Shown one piece after another: positions 8,127-15,589 of a DNA stretch of 64,000 bases. The notes under the pieces are model-generated. The model worked only from the letters and a program-made list of their open reading frames with translations, was not told where the DNA came from and did not search any database. The stretch covers positions 23,036-87,035 of the forward strand of contig CAMDBM010000003.1 in NCBI GenBank assembly GCA_945889085.1, written 5' to 3'. The stretch's first letter is position 1; each line of letters begins with the position of its first letter. The stretch is from WLJO01 sp945889085 (GTDB lineage Bacteria > Actinomycetota > Acidimicrobiia > Acidimicrobiales > Ilumatobacteraceae). The translations under genes and the position numbers were made by a program.

Positions 8127-9598
8127 CCAGCCCAGTTGCGGGACCGCTCCACCGCCCGCAGCCACTCGCTGTGGAAGATGTCGGGGAAGGTCCTGTCCGC
8201 GGTCGGGGTGAACTCGGCATCGAGGGACCACTGTGCCTCGATGCTCGCGAGCGACGGCCAGACGCCCTCGGCGAGACCAGCGAGGAATGCTGCCCCGAGC
8301 GCTGTTGTCTCGCTGTCCACCGGCCGCTGGACCGGGACCCCGAGTTGGTCCGCCTGTAACTGGAGCAGCAGATCCATCACGGCTGCGCCGCCGTCGACGC
8401 GGAGCGCGCTGAGCGGTGTGCCCGCTGCGCGCGACATTGCCTCGACCGCATCGCGCGTCTGGTACGCCATCGACTCCACGACTGCGCGCGCAAGGTGTGC
8501 CCGGGTGACGCCGCGACTGATCCCCACGATGGTGCCCCTCGCATACGGGTCCCACCAGGGGCTGCCGAGACCGGTGAGTGCCGGCACGACGTATGCCCCG
8601 TTGGTGTCGGGGACTGAGGCCGCGAGCGGGCCGATCTCAGAAGCCGACCCGATGAGGCCGAGCCCGTCACGCAACCATTGCACCGCTGCGCCGGTGACGA
8701 AGATGGCTCCCTCAAGCGCATACGCGGTCGAGCCGTTGGAGAGCGTCCATGCCACGGTGGTTAGCATCCCCTCGCTCGGTGGTGGGCAGTTGCTCCCGAC
8801 GTTCATGAGCACGAAGCTGCCCGTGCCGTAGGTGTTCTTCGCCATGCCGGGGTGCAGGCAGGCCTGTCCGAAGAGAGCGGCCTGCTGGTCGCCCGCTATT
8901 CCCGAGATCGGGATGCCGGCGGGCACACCGCTGCGTGCATCGGTGAGACCGAAGCGACCGCTCGAGGGGCGAACCTCGGCGAGCGCGGAGGCCGGGACGC
9001 CGAAGATGCCGCACAGTTCCTCGTCCCATCGCAGTTGGGTGATGTCGAACAACATCGTCCGCGACGCGTTCGAGGGATCGGTGGCAAAAACCTCCCCCGC
9101 CGTGAGGTTCCAGAGGATCCAGGAGTCCACGGTCCCGAGGGCGAGGCCTTCCGTAGCGGTCACCCCGCCGTGACGGAGCAACCACTCCATCTTCGTAGCG
9201 GAGAAGTACGGGTCGAGAACGAGACCCGTTCGCTCACGCACCACCGGCAGCAGACCCTGATCGGTCAGTTGTTCGCACCGGGCGGCGGTTCGCCGGTCCT
9301 GCCACACGATGGCGCGGCACAGCGGTTCGCCGGTTCGCCGGTCCCACGCCACCACGGTCTCGCGCTGGTTCGTAATGCCGATCGCAGCGATGGAACCCGC
9401 GCCCACAGCCTCGATGACCTCGTTGAGCGTCTCCCGGACTGCCTGCCAGATCTCTGCGGCGTCGTGCTCCACCCAACCCGGTTGCGGGAAGTGCTGCTCG
9501 AACTCCCGGTAGGCACTGACGGGCGGTCTGCCGTCGGGGAACACTGCCCGGGAACGCACACCGGTGGTGCCGGCGTCGATGGCCACCACCACGTCCAT
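8123..9598 (-). CDS. glpK: Glycerol kinase
   Basis: A 491-residue FGGY-family kinase that makes glycerol-3-phosphate. Seen: N-terminal AIDAGTTGVRSR (phosphate loop), WVEHDAAEIW, ITNQRETVVAWDRRTG with the conserved Arg/Glu, WQDRRTA, the second-domain loop GIAGDQQAALFGQ, and a C-terminal RVDGGAAVMDLLLQLQAD motif of the ATPase fold. The start MDVVVAIDAG at 9598 gives the normal family length. It follows a small membrane protein gene by four bases. No glpF or glpD is adjacent. Confidence 0.95.
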   Translation of the reverse strand: MDVVVAIDAGTTGVRSRAVFPDGRPPVSAYREFEQHFPQPGWVEHDAAEIWQAVRETLNEVIEAVGAGSIAAIGITNQRETVVAWDRRTGEPLCRAIVWQDRRTAARCEQLTDQGLLPVVRERTGLVLDPYFSATKMEWLLRHGGVTATEGLALGTVDSWILWNLTAGEVFATDPSNASRTMLFDITQLRWDEELCGIFGVPASALAEVRPSSGRFGLTDARSGVPAGIPISGIAGDQQAALFGQACLHPGMAKNTYGTGSFVLMNVGSNCPPPSEGMLTTVAWTLSNGSTAYALEGAIFVTGAAVQWLRDGLGLIGSASEIGPLAASVPDTNGAYVVPALTGLGSPWWDPYARGTIVGISRGVTRAHLARAVVESMAYQTRDAVEAMSRAAGTPLSALRVDGGAAVMDLLLQLQADQLGVPVQRPVDSETTALGAAFLAGLAEGVWPSLASIEAQWSLDAEFTPTADRTFPDIFHSEWLRAVERSRNWAG

Positions 9599-9602
9599 GG
9601 TG

Positions 9603-9995
9603 TCAGCGCTTCCGGTTGTCCCGGGTGCGACGCGGCCGGTTGGTTGCACCGGTCGACGTGCGCTTTGTCGGCGCGGGTCGGTAGCGATCCGGGGTGGAGG
9701 TGGGGAGGGGTCGGCCGGACCGCGCTGCGCGGGCAGCCTGGCGCTCGTTGATTCGCGCCGTCCGGATTTGCTGGAGCTCGGACCGGCTCTTCAAGAACGC
9801 GGGGCTCCATCCGAACTTCCAGAGCACCGAGATGGCGAGCGTCGTTGCCAGCACAGCAACGACAAGGGCAATGATCGAGCCGGTCACCTGCTTACGCTGG
9901 AAGAGGAGAATGAACGCAGCGAAGAGGCCTGCGTACGTCAACTCGAAGGTGAGAAGCCGCTTCCACGGCACACGGCGGCTTGAGTCCCAGGGCAC
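9603..9995 (-). CDS. Small two-helix membrane protein
   Basis: A 130-residue protein I do not recognise. Two hydrophobic helices (LTYAGLFAAFILLF near 17-31, SIIALVVAVLATTLAISVLW near 39-58) are followed by a strongly basic, Arg/Pro/Thr-rich tail, probably cytoplasmic. The GTG start at 9995 is chosen because TAGGAA lies 7 bases upstream, the leaderless spacing seen elsewhere; a longer reading would run into pfkA. It lies between pfkA and glpK and may be cotranscribed with glpK. Confidence 0.6.
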   Translation of the reverse strand: MPWDSSRRVPWKRLLTFELTYAGLFAAFILLFQRKQVTGSIIALVVAVLATTLAISVLWKFGWSPAFLKSRSELQQIRTARINERQAARAARSGRPLPTSTPDRYRPAPTKRTSTGATNRPRRTRDNRKR

Positions 9996-10002
9996 GACAC
10001 CG

Positions 10003-10008
10003 TTCCTA
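10003..10008 (-). promoter_or_regulatory. Putative -10 box TAGGAA for the gene at 9995
   Basis: Read on the - strand this is TAGGAA, followed by 7 bases and the GTG at 9995. The last base deviates from TANNNT. Confidence 0.35.
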
Positions 10009-10029
10009 GCACGGAGCCGGGGCGAATCC

Positions 10030-11064
10030 CTACCCGAAGAACACTGATGCCACGTCGTCGAAGAGTGAGAGATCGACGGTCTTGGTGTGGGATCCGGCCA
10101 CGGTGAGCGGGGCGCGGCGGATCTCGGTTCCGCGCAGCACGACCATGTTTCCGAATGCGCCGTCGTGCACGGCATCGATTGCCGCTATCCCAAAGCGGGT
10201 AGCCAGCACCCGGTCGTAGGCGGTAGGCGTCCCGCCGCGTTGCACGTGACCGATCTGTACGACGCGCGCCTCGAAGCCGGTCTTGGCCTCCACCTCGGGC
10301 GCGATGCGCTGGGCGATGCCGCTGAACTTCACGTGGCCGAAGCGATCGTGTTCCTCGGAGGCGCGCTCCTCGGTTCCGGCCAGCGGCTCGGCACCCTCCG
10401 CCACGACGATGATCGACGCATATCGGCCGCGTTCGTGGCGGGCCCGGATGAGGTTGCAGACTGCGTCGAGGTCGAACGGGCGCTCGGGTATGAGGATTGC
10501 GGCTGCCCCGCCGGCGAGGCCGGCATAGGTGGCGATCCACCCGGCGTCACGCCCCATTACCTCGACGAGGATGACACGGTCATGGCTCTCCGCGGTCGTG
10601 TGCAGCCGGTCGATGGCATCGGTAGCGATCTGGACGGCGGTGTGAAACCCGAACGTGACGTCGGTGCCCTCGATGTCGTTGTCGATCGTCTTGGGGACCC
10701 CCACGATCGGGAGGCCGTACTGCTGGTGGAGCTTGCTGGCCACGGTGAGCGAACCGTTCCCGCCGATGACCACGAGGCCCTCGATGCCGAAGTCCTCGAG
10801 GATCTCCTTTGCGTGCTGGGGGCCTTCCTCCCAGTCGTACGGGCTGCCCCGACGGGTCCCGAGGATGGTTCCCCCGCGCGGCAGGGATCCGCGCATGGCA
10901 CGCACGTCGAGCTGCATCGTGCGGCGGTCCCGCACCCCGTCCCACGCGTCGAGGAAGCCGATGACTTCGTCGCCGTGGACCGTCTCGGCCTTGCGGACAA
11001 TGGCACGGATTACCGCGTTGAGTCCCGGGCAGTCCCCTCCACCGGTGAGTACCCCGACGCGCAT
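10030..11064 (-). CDS. pfkA: 6-phosphofructokinase (GxxxK mixed-type)
   Basis: A 344-residue PFK-A family enzyme that phosphorylates fructose-6-phosphate in glycolysis. Seen: VGVLTGGGDCPGLNAVIR at the N-terminus, the donor-site loop GGNGSL, catalytic PKTIDNDIEGT, MGRDAGW, and QRGGTPTAYDR. The donor site has Gly in GGNGS, which normally permits ATP, but Lys before TIDND, which is otherwise typical of PPi-dependent enzymes. This combination is known in the mixed-substrate group found in actinobacteria. The usual GGDGS aspartate is Asn here. The ATG at 11064 is preferred because TAGCCT lies 7 bases upstream. Confidence 0.93.
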   Translation of the reverse strand: MRVGVLTGGGDCPGLNAVIRAIVRKAETVHGDEVIGFLDAWDGVRDRRTMQLDVRAMRGSLPRGGTILGTRRGSPYDWEEGPQHAKEILEDFGIEGLVVIGGNGSLTVASKLHQQYGLPIVGVPKTIDNDIEGTDVTFGFHTAVQIATDAIDRLHTTAESHDRVILVEVMGRDAGWIATYAGLAGGAAAILIPERPFDLDAVCNLIRARHERGRYASIIVVAEGAEPLAGTEERASEEHDRFGHVKFSGIAQRIAPEVEAKTGFEARVVQIGHVQRGGTPTAYDRVLATRFGIAAIDAVHDGAFGNMVVLRGTEIRRAPLTVAGSHTKTVDLSLFDDVASVFFG

Positions 11065-11071
11065 GCGAGGG

Positions 11072-11077
11072 AGGCTA
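11072..11077 (-). promoter_or_regulatory. -10 box TAGCCT, leaderless pfkA start
   Basis: On the - strand TAGCCT is followed by 7 bases (CCCTCGC) and the ATG of pfkA. No Shine-Dalgarno sequence is present. Confidence 0.55.
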
Positions 11078-11088
11078 CCCACAGCGGC

Positions 11089-11703
11089 TCAGGGCCCGGT
11101 TGTCGTTGACCCGGAGGTGGCCAGTGTGATGGGCGGAAGCCGCTCGAAGAAGTCGTAGACGGAGAGCGGGTCCCGCGTGGTGGTACCCGCGCCGGTGGGC
11201 CAGTCCTGTGCTTCCCCGTTGACGAGGAGCCGCACACGTCGGACACCGGGCAACTGCGAGGCGGTGAACACCACCTGTGCGACAGCGTCGAGCAGCACGT
11301 CCCCGGCGTTCGAGAGGAATTCGCCACTCAGGTCGACCGTGAGGGTGCCCTGTGGGCTCGGTTCGGCGGACAGCAACATGCTCCCGGCGGGAATGGCGGT
11401 CCGAACACCGAGCGAGGCCTGCTCCTTTGCCGTTGGGCCCTCGAACAGGATCCTGAGCAGTGCGGACGGGTCGACTTGCGTCTGGCGCCCCACGGCGACG
11501 AGCGGGGACTGGGAGGACGTGCCCGAGGGCCCGAGGAAGTAGACCGTGGAGCCGGCGCCCGGCTGTGGGGTGGCGGCCGCCGTGGTGTTGACGAGCGTGG
11601 GTTCCTCGTCGTTGAGGATGTCACGGGGCTCACGGTCCGTGCTCAGCGCGCACGACGAGATGAGGAGTGCCGCGAGCGCGAGGGGGAGCAGTCTGCGCAT
11701 CAT
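11089..11703 (-). CDS. GerMN-domain lipoprotein, short LpqB-like
   Basis: A 204-residue secreted lipoprotein. The N-terminus MMRRLLPLALAALLISSC is a signal peptide ending in a lipobox, with Cys near residue 18. A Thr/Pro-rich linker leads to a GerMN domain (VDPSALLRILFEGP, LTVDLSGEFL, LDAVAQVVFTASQL, VRLLVNG). It is the third gene after the response regulator and sensor kinase, overlapping the kinase stop by ATGA. That is the position of LpqB in mtrA-mtrB-lpqB, where LpqB modulates MtrB outside the membrane. True LpqB is much longer with a C-terminal propeller-like part, which is absent here. Confidence 0.8.
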   Translation of the reverse strand: MMRRLLPLALAALLISSCALSTDREPRDILNDEEPTLVNTTAAATPQPGAGSTVYFLGPSGTSSQSPLVAVGRQTQVDPSALLRILFEGPTAKEQASLGVRTAIPAGSMLLSAEPSPQGTLTVDLSGEFLSNAGDVLLDAVAQVVFTASQLPGVRRVRLLVNGEAQDWPTGAGTTTRDPLSVYDFFERLPPITLATSGSTTTGP

Positions 11704-13196
11704 TCGGCTACCTCCTCGGCAGGCAACTCGATGACGAAACGTGCACCGGGTTCGCGATCGAGTCGGTCCTCCACCCACACCTTGCCGCCGTGCAGCCGCA
11801 CGTGCTCGGCGACGAGCGCGAGACCGAGACCGGCGCCCTCGCTCGTGGCGCGCCTGCCTGCAGCCCCGCCGCGCGCGAAACGCTCGAAGACCAACGAACG
11901 TTCTTCCTCCGGCACGCCCGCACCCTCGTCCTCGACAGCGATCCACACGTTGCTGATCGGCTCGGGCTCCTGCGCCTCGCCCACCGAGATCGCGATCGCG
12001 CCCGACCCGTGCAGACGCGCATTGTCGATGAGGTTGGCAACCACACGGGCGAGTCGGCGGCGGTCCCCGCGGATGAGCATCTGCTCCCCGCGTTCGGTGA
12101 CCACCACCGGTGTGTCCCGGGCGCTGCTGACGTTCACGGCCTGACGGACGAATTCCCCGACGAGCAGTTCGTCGAGGTTGAGGTGAATGGCGCCGGCGTC
12201 AAAACGGCTGATCTCGAGGAGGTCCTCCACCAGGCCCTGAAAGCGTGTGACGTCACCGACGAGCAGGTCCAGGGCTGTCTGTGCGCGTTCAGGCATGTCG
12301 TCGCGCCGTGCCTGCAGCACCTCCACAGAGGCAGCCAGTGTCATGAGCGGGGACCGAAGCTCGTGGCTGACGTCGGATGCGAACCGTGCGTCGCGCTCCA
12401 CGCGCTGCTGGAGCGCTGACGCCATATTGTTGAACGAGTTCGCCAGCCCCCGGAGGTCCGGATCGCCTCCCGGGTCGAGGCGCGTGTCCAGACGGCCTCC
12501 GGCGATCGATTGGGCGGCCTGCGCCGCGTCCGCGAGCGGCCGAACGGCGCGCCGGGCCGCCAGTGCACCCAGCAACAGTCCGAGCGAGGTGGTGATGACT
12601 CCTGCCCCGATCAGAGCGCGGCCGACGCTGCTGAGCGTGGCCTGCAGTTCCTCGAGGCTGGAGAACTCGAAGTAGCTCGCGTCCACCTTCTCGAGCGGGA
12701 TGCCGACCGCGATCACTGGTTCGTTGCGGACGCGGGTCACCATGCGTGCCGAGCGCCCGTCGGCGTTGATCCGGGACTTCAGGGTCTCTGGCAGGGCATT
12801 CGGGCCGAAGTCGGCCCGTCCTGCGTACCAGCTGCCGCGGTAGTAGAGCACCGGGCGCTCAACCCCGAGGGTCTGCAGGCGTGAGAGGAGCTCGATGACG
12901 TCGGTCGGGTTCGAGCGAAGGTCACCGGTGACGAGGCTGGCGCTCTTGTAGGCGTCGGTCAGTGCCGACTGGTCGCGCTGGCGGACAAGGCGGCTCTTGG
13001 TGAAGCTGTAGGTCGTGGCGGCCAGAAACGCCGAGAGCGCGAGGCCGCCGAGCGCGAACGACAGCAGGATCCTGGTTCGTAGCGAGATACGCCGGCGTCG
13101 GATCCGCTCGAGGAGCTCACCGGACCGGTCCAGCGCCCGGTGCCACCGGGGCTCGTTCCCGGAACCGGGGGACGGAGGTTCGGTGACGTCGCTCAC
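11700..13196 (-). CDS. mtrB: Sensor histidine kinase, MtrB-like
   Basis: A 498-residue membrane kinase. Transmembrane helix 1 (ILLSFALGGLALSAFLAAT near 44-62) and helix 2 (GVITTSLGLLLGALAA) flank an extracytoplasmic sensor of about 120 residues. Next come a HAMP linker (RRAVRPLADAAQA), the H-box SHELRSPLMTLAASVEVL, and an HATPase domain with N-box NLIDNARLHG and G-boxes EDEGAGVP and GAGLGLALV. It phosphorylates the adjacent MtrA-like regulator. The GTG at 13196, 7 bases after the mtrA stop, is taken as start; a GTG at 13229 would overlap mtrA. The MtrB call rests on domain order plus the mtrA-mtrB-lipoprotein arrangement. Confidence 0.85.
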   Translation of the reverse strand: MSDVTEPPSPGSGNEPRWHRALDRSGELLERIRRRRISLRTRILLSFALGGLALSAFLAATTYSFTKSRLVRQRDQSALTDAYKSASLVTGDLRSNPTDVIELLSRLQTLGVERPVLYYRGSWYAGRADFGPNALPETLKSRINADGRSARMVTRVRNEPVIAVGIPLEKVDASYFEFSSLEELQATLSSVGRALIGAGVITTSLGLLLGALAARRAVRPLADAAQAAQSIAGGRLDTRLDPGGDPDLRGLANSFNNMASALQQRVERDARFASDVSHELRSPLMTLAASVEVLQARRDDMPERAQTALDLLVGDVTRFQGLVEDLLEISRFDAGAIHLNLDELLVGEFVRQAVNVSSARDTPVVVTERGEQMLIRGDRRRLARVVANLIDNARLHGSGAIAISVGEAQEPEPISNVWIAVEDEGAGVPEEERSLVFERFARGGAAGRRATSEGAGLGLALVAEHVRLHGGKVWVEDRLDREPGARFVIELPAEEVAE

Positions 13197-13203
13197 CGCT
13201 TGC

Positions 13204-13884
13204 TCACGACTGCAGTCGGTATCCGAGACCCCGCACCGTGACGACGTGCCGCGGGTTGGCGGGATCCCCCTCCACCTTCGTGCGCAGCCGGCGTACGTGC
13301 ACATCGACGAGGCGGCCGTCTCCGAAGTAGTCGTAGCCCCAGACCTTGTCGAGGAGTTCCTCGCGCGAGAACACCCGACCGGGGTTCTGGGCGAGCTCGC
13401 AGAGCAGGCGGAACTCGGTCTTGGTGAGGTGCACCTCGCTGCCCCCTAGGTTCACCTTGCCCTCGTCGGGAACGATCTCGAGATCGCCGAACAACAGCCG
13501 TGCGTGCGCCGGACTCACGGGTCGGACACGTCGCAGGAGGGCCCGAATGCGGGCGCTGAGCTCCTTCGGAGCGAACGGCTTGGTGAGGTAGTCGTCCGCC
13601 CCTGCCTCGAGCCCGGCGACAACGTCGTGCGTGTCGGCACGGGCAGTCACCATCACGATCGGCACGTCGCTATTGCGGCGGATGGTCCTGCACAGTTCGA
13701 ACCCGTCGATCCCCGGCAGCATGATGTCGATGAGCACGACGTCGCTCGGATGGCGGTTGAAGATCTCGATAGCGCTTTCGCCGTCTGCAGCCTCGTCGAC
13801 CACCCAACCCTCGTCCTCGAGCGCGAGTTTGACCGCGGCGCGAATTCGTTCGTCGTCCTCAACGGTCAGAATACGGGTCCCCAC
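13204..13884 (-). CDS. mtrA: OmpR-family response regulator, MtrA-like
   Basis: A 226-residue regulator. The receiver domain shows the acidic pair in VEDDERI, the phosphorylated Asp in VLIDIMLPG, the conserved Thr/Ala in MVTARAD, and the Lys in LTKPFAPKEL. The C-terminal winged helix is OmpR type (LTKTEFRLLCELAQNPGRVF, VWGYDYFGDGRLVDVHVRRL, TVRGLGYRL) and closely resembles MtrA, which controls cell-wall and division genes in actinobacteria. The GTG start at 13884 has TAGGAT 6 bases upstream, so its mRNA is probably leaderless. Confidence 0.88.
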   Translation of the reverse strand: MGTRILTVEDDERIRAAVKLALEDEGWVVDEAADGESAIEIFNRHPSDVVLIDIMLPGIDGFELCRTIRRNSDVPIVMVTARADTHDVVAGLEAGADDYLTKPFAPKELSARIRALLRRVRPVSPAHARLLFGDLEIVPDEGKVNLGGSEVHLTKTEFRLLCELAQNPGRVFSREELLDKVWGYDYFGDGRLVDVHVRRLRTKVEGDPANPRHVVTVRGLGYRLQS

Positions 13885-13890
13885 AAACCC

Positions 13891-13896
13891 ATCCTA
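13891..13896 (-). promoter_or_regulatory. -10 box TAGGAT, leaderless mtrA start
   Basis: On the - strand TAGGAT is followed by 6 bases and the GTG of mtrA. It would drive mtrA, mtrB and the lipoprotein gene. Confidence 0.5.
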
Positions 13897-14730
13897 AGCG
13901 GTCGGCCGCGGTCGGGTGGCACGCCCGTCGAGACCGGCGTCGACCGAGGCGATGAGGTCGCGGAGCGGACCGAACACCCCGGGGGCCGCAACGAGCACCG
14001 AAACAGGTAGGACGGGACCACCGTCGATCGAGGAGACGAGACAGCCGGACTCCCGAGCGATCACCTCGCCCGCGGCGAGGTCCCAGGGGTTGAGGAACTC
14101 CTCGAAGTAGGCGTCTACCCTTCCTGAAGCCGCGTAGCAGAGGTCCGCCGCGGCGGCCCCGAAGCGCCGGACATCCCGGATGCTGCCGATCAGCGCAGCA
14201 ATCCGCGCCCCCTGCCGCCGACGTCGGGCCGGGTCATAGGAAAAGCCGGTGGCCACGAGTGCCTTGCCGAGGTCCACGGTGTCCGAACAGCGCACCGGGC
14301 GGCCGTTGCAGAACGCCCCACCCCCTCGACGGGCAGTGAACACCTCGGCAGCGGTGGGCACCGCTACCACGCCGATCAGTCCACCGTCCGGGTCGCGGAG
14401 GCCGATCGAGACGGCATACCCGGCAAGTCCGTAGAGGAAATTGGTTGTGCCGTCGATGGGGTCAACCACCCAGTCGATCCCGCTCGATCCGACGGTTTGG
14501 GCACCCTCCTCGCCAACGATGCCGTCATCCGGTCGGGCCTCGAGGATCCGGCGGACGATCAACTGCTCGCTCAAGCGGTCGTATTCGGTCACCATGTCGG
14601 TCGCCGAAGACTTGGTGGACACCTCGCTCAGGCCCCTGCGCCGCCCGTCGGTGATTAGTGCTGCTGCCTCGACAGCGATGTCGAGTGCCAGGGAAAGAAG
14701 GTGGTCGGGGTTGTCGGTGACCCGAGTCAC
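13894..14730 (-). CDS. Inositol-monophosphatase-family phosphatase
   Basis: A 278-residue Mg-dependent phosphatase of the IMPase/FIG superfamily. Motifs in order: metal ligand Glu in GIVGEEGAQ, the signature WVVDPIDGTTNF, and the second metal motif LNPWDLAAGEVIARESG. The GTG start at 14730 overlaps the stop of the upstream membrane gene by four bases. Because PIM-type lipids are implied by the PimB-like gene, inositol-1-phosphate is a sensible substrate, but histidinol-phosphate or fructose-1,6-bisphosphate cannot be excluded. The 3' end runs close to the mtrA promoter, so transcription reads on towards mtrAB. Confidence 0.88.
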   Translation of the reverse strand: MTRVTDNPDHLLSLALDIAVEAAALITDGRRRGLSEVSTKSSATDMVTEYDRLSEQLIVRRILEARPDDGIVGEEGAQTVGSSGIDWVVDPIDGTTNFLYGLAGYAVSIGLRDPDGGLIGVVAVPTAAEVFTARRGGGAFCNGRPVRCSDTVDLGKALVATGFSYDPARRRRQGARIAALIGSIRDVRRFGAAAADLCYAASGRVDAYFEEFLNPWDLAAGEVIARESGCLVSSIDGGPVLPVSVLVAAPGVFGPLRDLIASVDAGLDGRATRPRPTA

Positions 14731-14984
14731 TGCTTGCGGTCCTGGATCTCGTGCCACTCGCCCATGGCTCGCAGTACGAGGATCGAGACCACTGCCGTAC
14801 CGATTGCGGACACGACCGCCCCGATGCCGGCGCCGAGAGCACGCGATGTGTTGCACTCGCCGGTGCACTGCACGTCGACCAGCGCCCACCCGATCAGGCC
14901 GCCAGCGAAGCCGCCCACGATGACGGCAACGAACGCCAGGGCACGGGCGACCCTCGAGGGAAGTGCGGAGAGGGGACCGGCCAC
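14727..14984 (-). CDS. Small two-helix membrane protein
   Basis: An 85-residue protein I do not recognise. Helix 1 (LAFVAVIVGGFAGGLIGWALV) and helix 2 (GAGIGAVVSAIGTAVVSILVL) are joined by a short loop with two cysteines (VQCTGECN) that could form a disulfide. The GTG at 14984 is favoured because TACAGT sits 6 bases upstream; an in-frame ATG at 15029 is the alternative. It is coupled to the phosphatase gene by a GTGA overlap. Confidence 0.6.
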   Translation of the reverse strand: MAGPLSALPSRVARALAFVAVIVGGFAGGLIGWALVDVQCTGECNTSRALGAGIGAVVSAIGTAVVSILVLRAMGEWHEIQDRKQ

Positions 14985-14990
14985 GTGGCA

Positions 14991-14996
14991 ACTGTA
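14991..14996 (-). promoter_or_regulatory. Putative -10 box TACAGT
   Basis: On the - strand TACAGT is followed by 6 bases and the GTG at 14984. It supports the shorter start of that gene. Confidence 0.4.
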
Positions 14997-15066
14997 CGCG
15001 ACCGCCCGACCAGTTCTCCGCTCTGGCATCGCGGCACCCGGTGGGCGATGTCGAACTGGAGTTCGG

Positions 15067-15579
15067 ATGTGTCAGACTGCGTCAGTGAGAGAATGGCTGG
15101 TCGGGGGTGCGCTCATCCAACAGCCGGGTTCGCTGCTCCTCGTAGCGAACCGCAGGGTGAACGGCTCGCTGGACTGGACCCCGCCGGGCGGTGTCATCGA
15201 CCCGGAGGACCCATCGGTACTGCATGGGCTCACCCGGGAGGTTCGCGAAGAGACAGGCCTCGCCGTTCACGCGTGGGACGGCCCGCTTTACGAGGTTCAT
15301 GTCGAGGCTCCCGGTCTGGGCTGGCGCATGCGTGTCGAGGCATGGCGCGCCACTCGGGTCAGCGGCGAGTTGGCGATCGACGATCCAGACGGCATCGTCG
15401 AAGAGGCACGCTATGTGGATCCGGTCGAGTGCCGCGAACTGCTCAGCACCGTTGCGCCCTGGGTTCGGGACCCGATTGAGGAATGGCTCGATGACCCGTG
15501 GTCCGAGCGACGGGTGTTCCGCTATTCGGTGCAGGGTAACCACCGAGCGACGTCCGAGATTCACCGCCTCCCGGGCTGA
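15067..15579 (+). CDS. Nudix hydrolase
   Basis: A 170-residue Nudix-fold protein. The catalytic helix TREVREETGL is intact, but the upstream half of the box (GGVIDPEDPSVLHGL) deviates: the first glutamate is replaced and one extra residue precedes REV. Substrate not predictable. The ATG at 15067 is chosen because GGAG lies 5 bases upstream; GTG 15085 is the alternative. It is followed by dinB 10 bases downstream, so nucleotide-pool or repair-related work is possible. Confidence 0.83.
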   Translation: MCQTASVREWLVGGALIQQPGSLLLVANRRVNGSLDWTPPGGVIDPEDPSVLHGLTREVREETGLAVHAWDGPLYEVHVEAPGLGWRMRVEAWRATRVSGELAIDDPDGIVEEARYVDPVECRELLSTVAPWVRDPIEEWLDDPWSERRVFRYSVQGNHRATSEIHRLPG

Positions 15580-15589
15580 CGGTCCCGTC

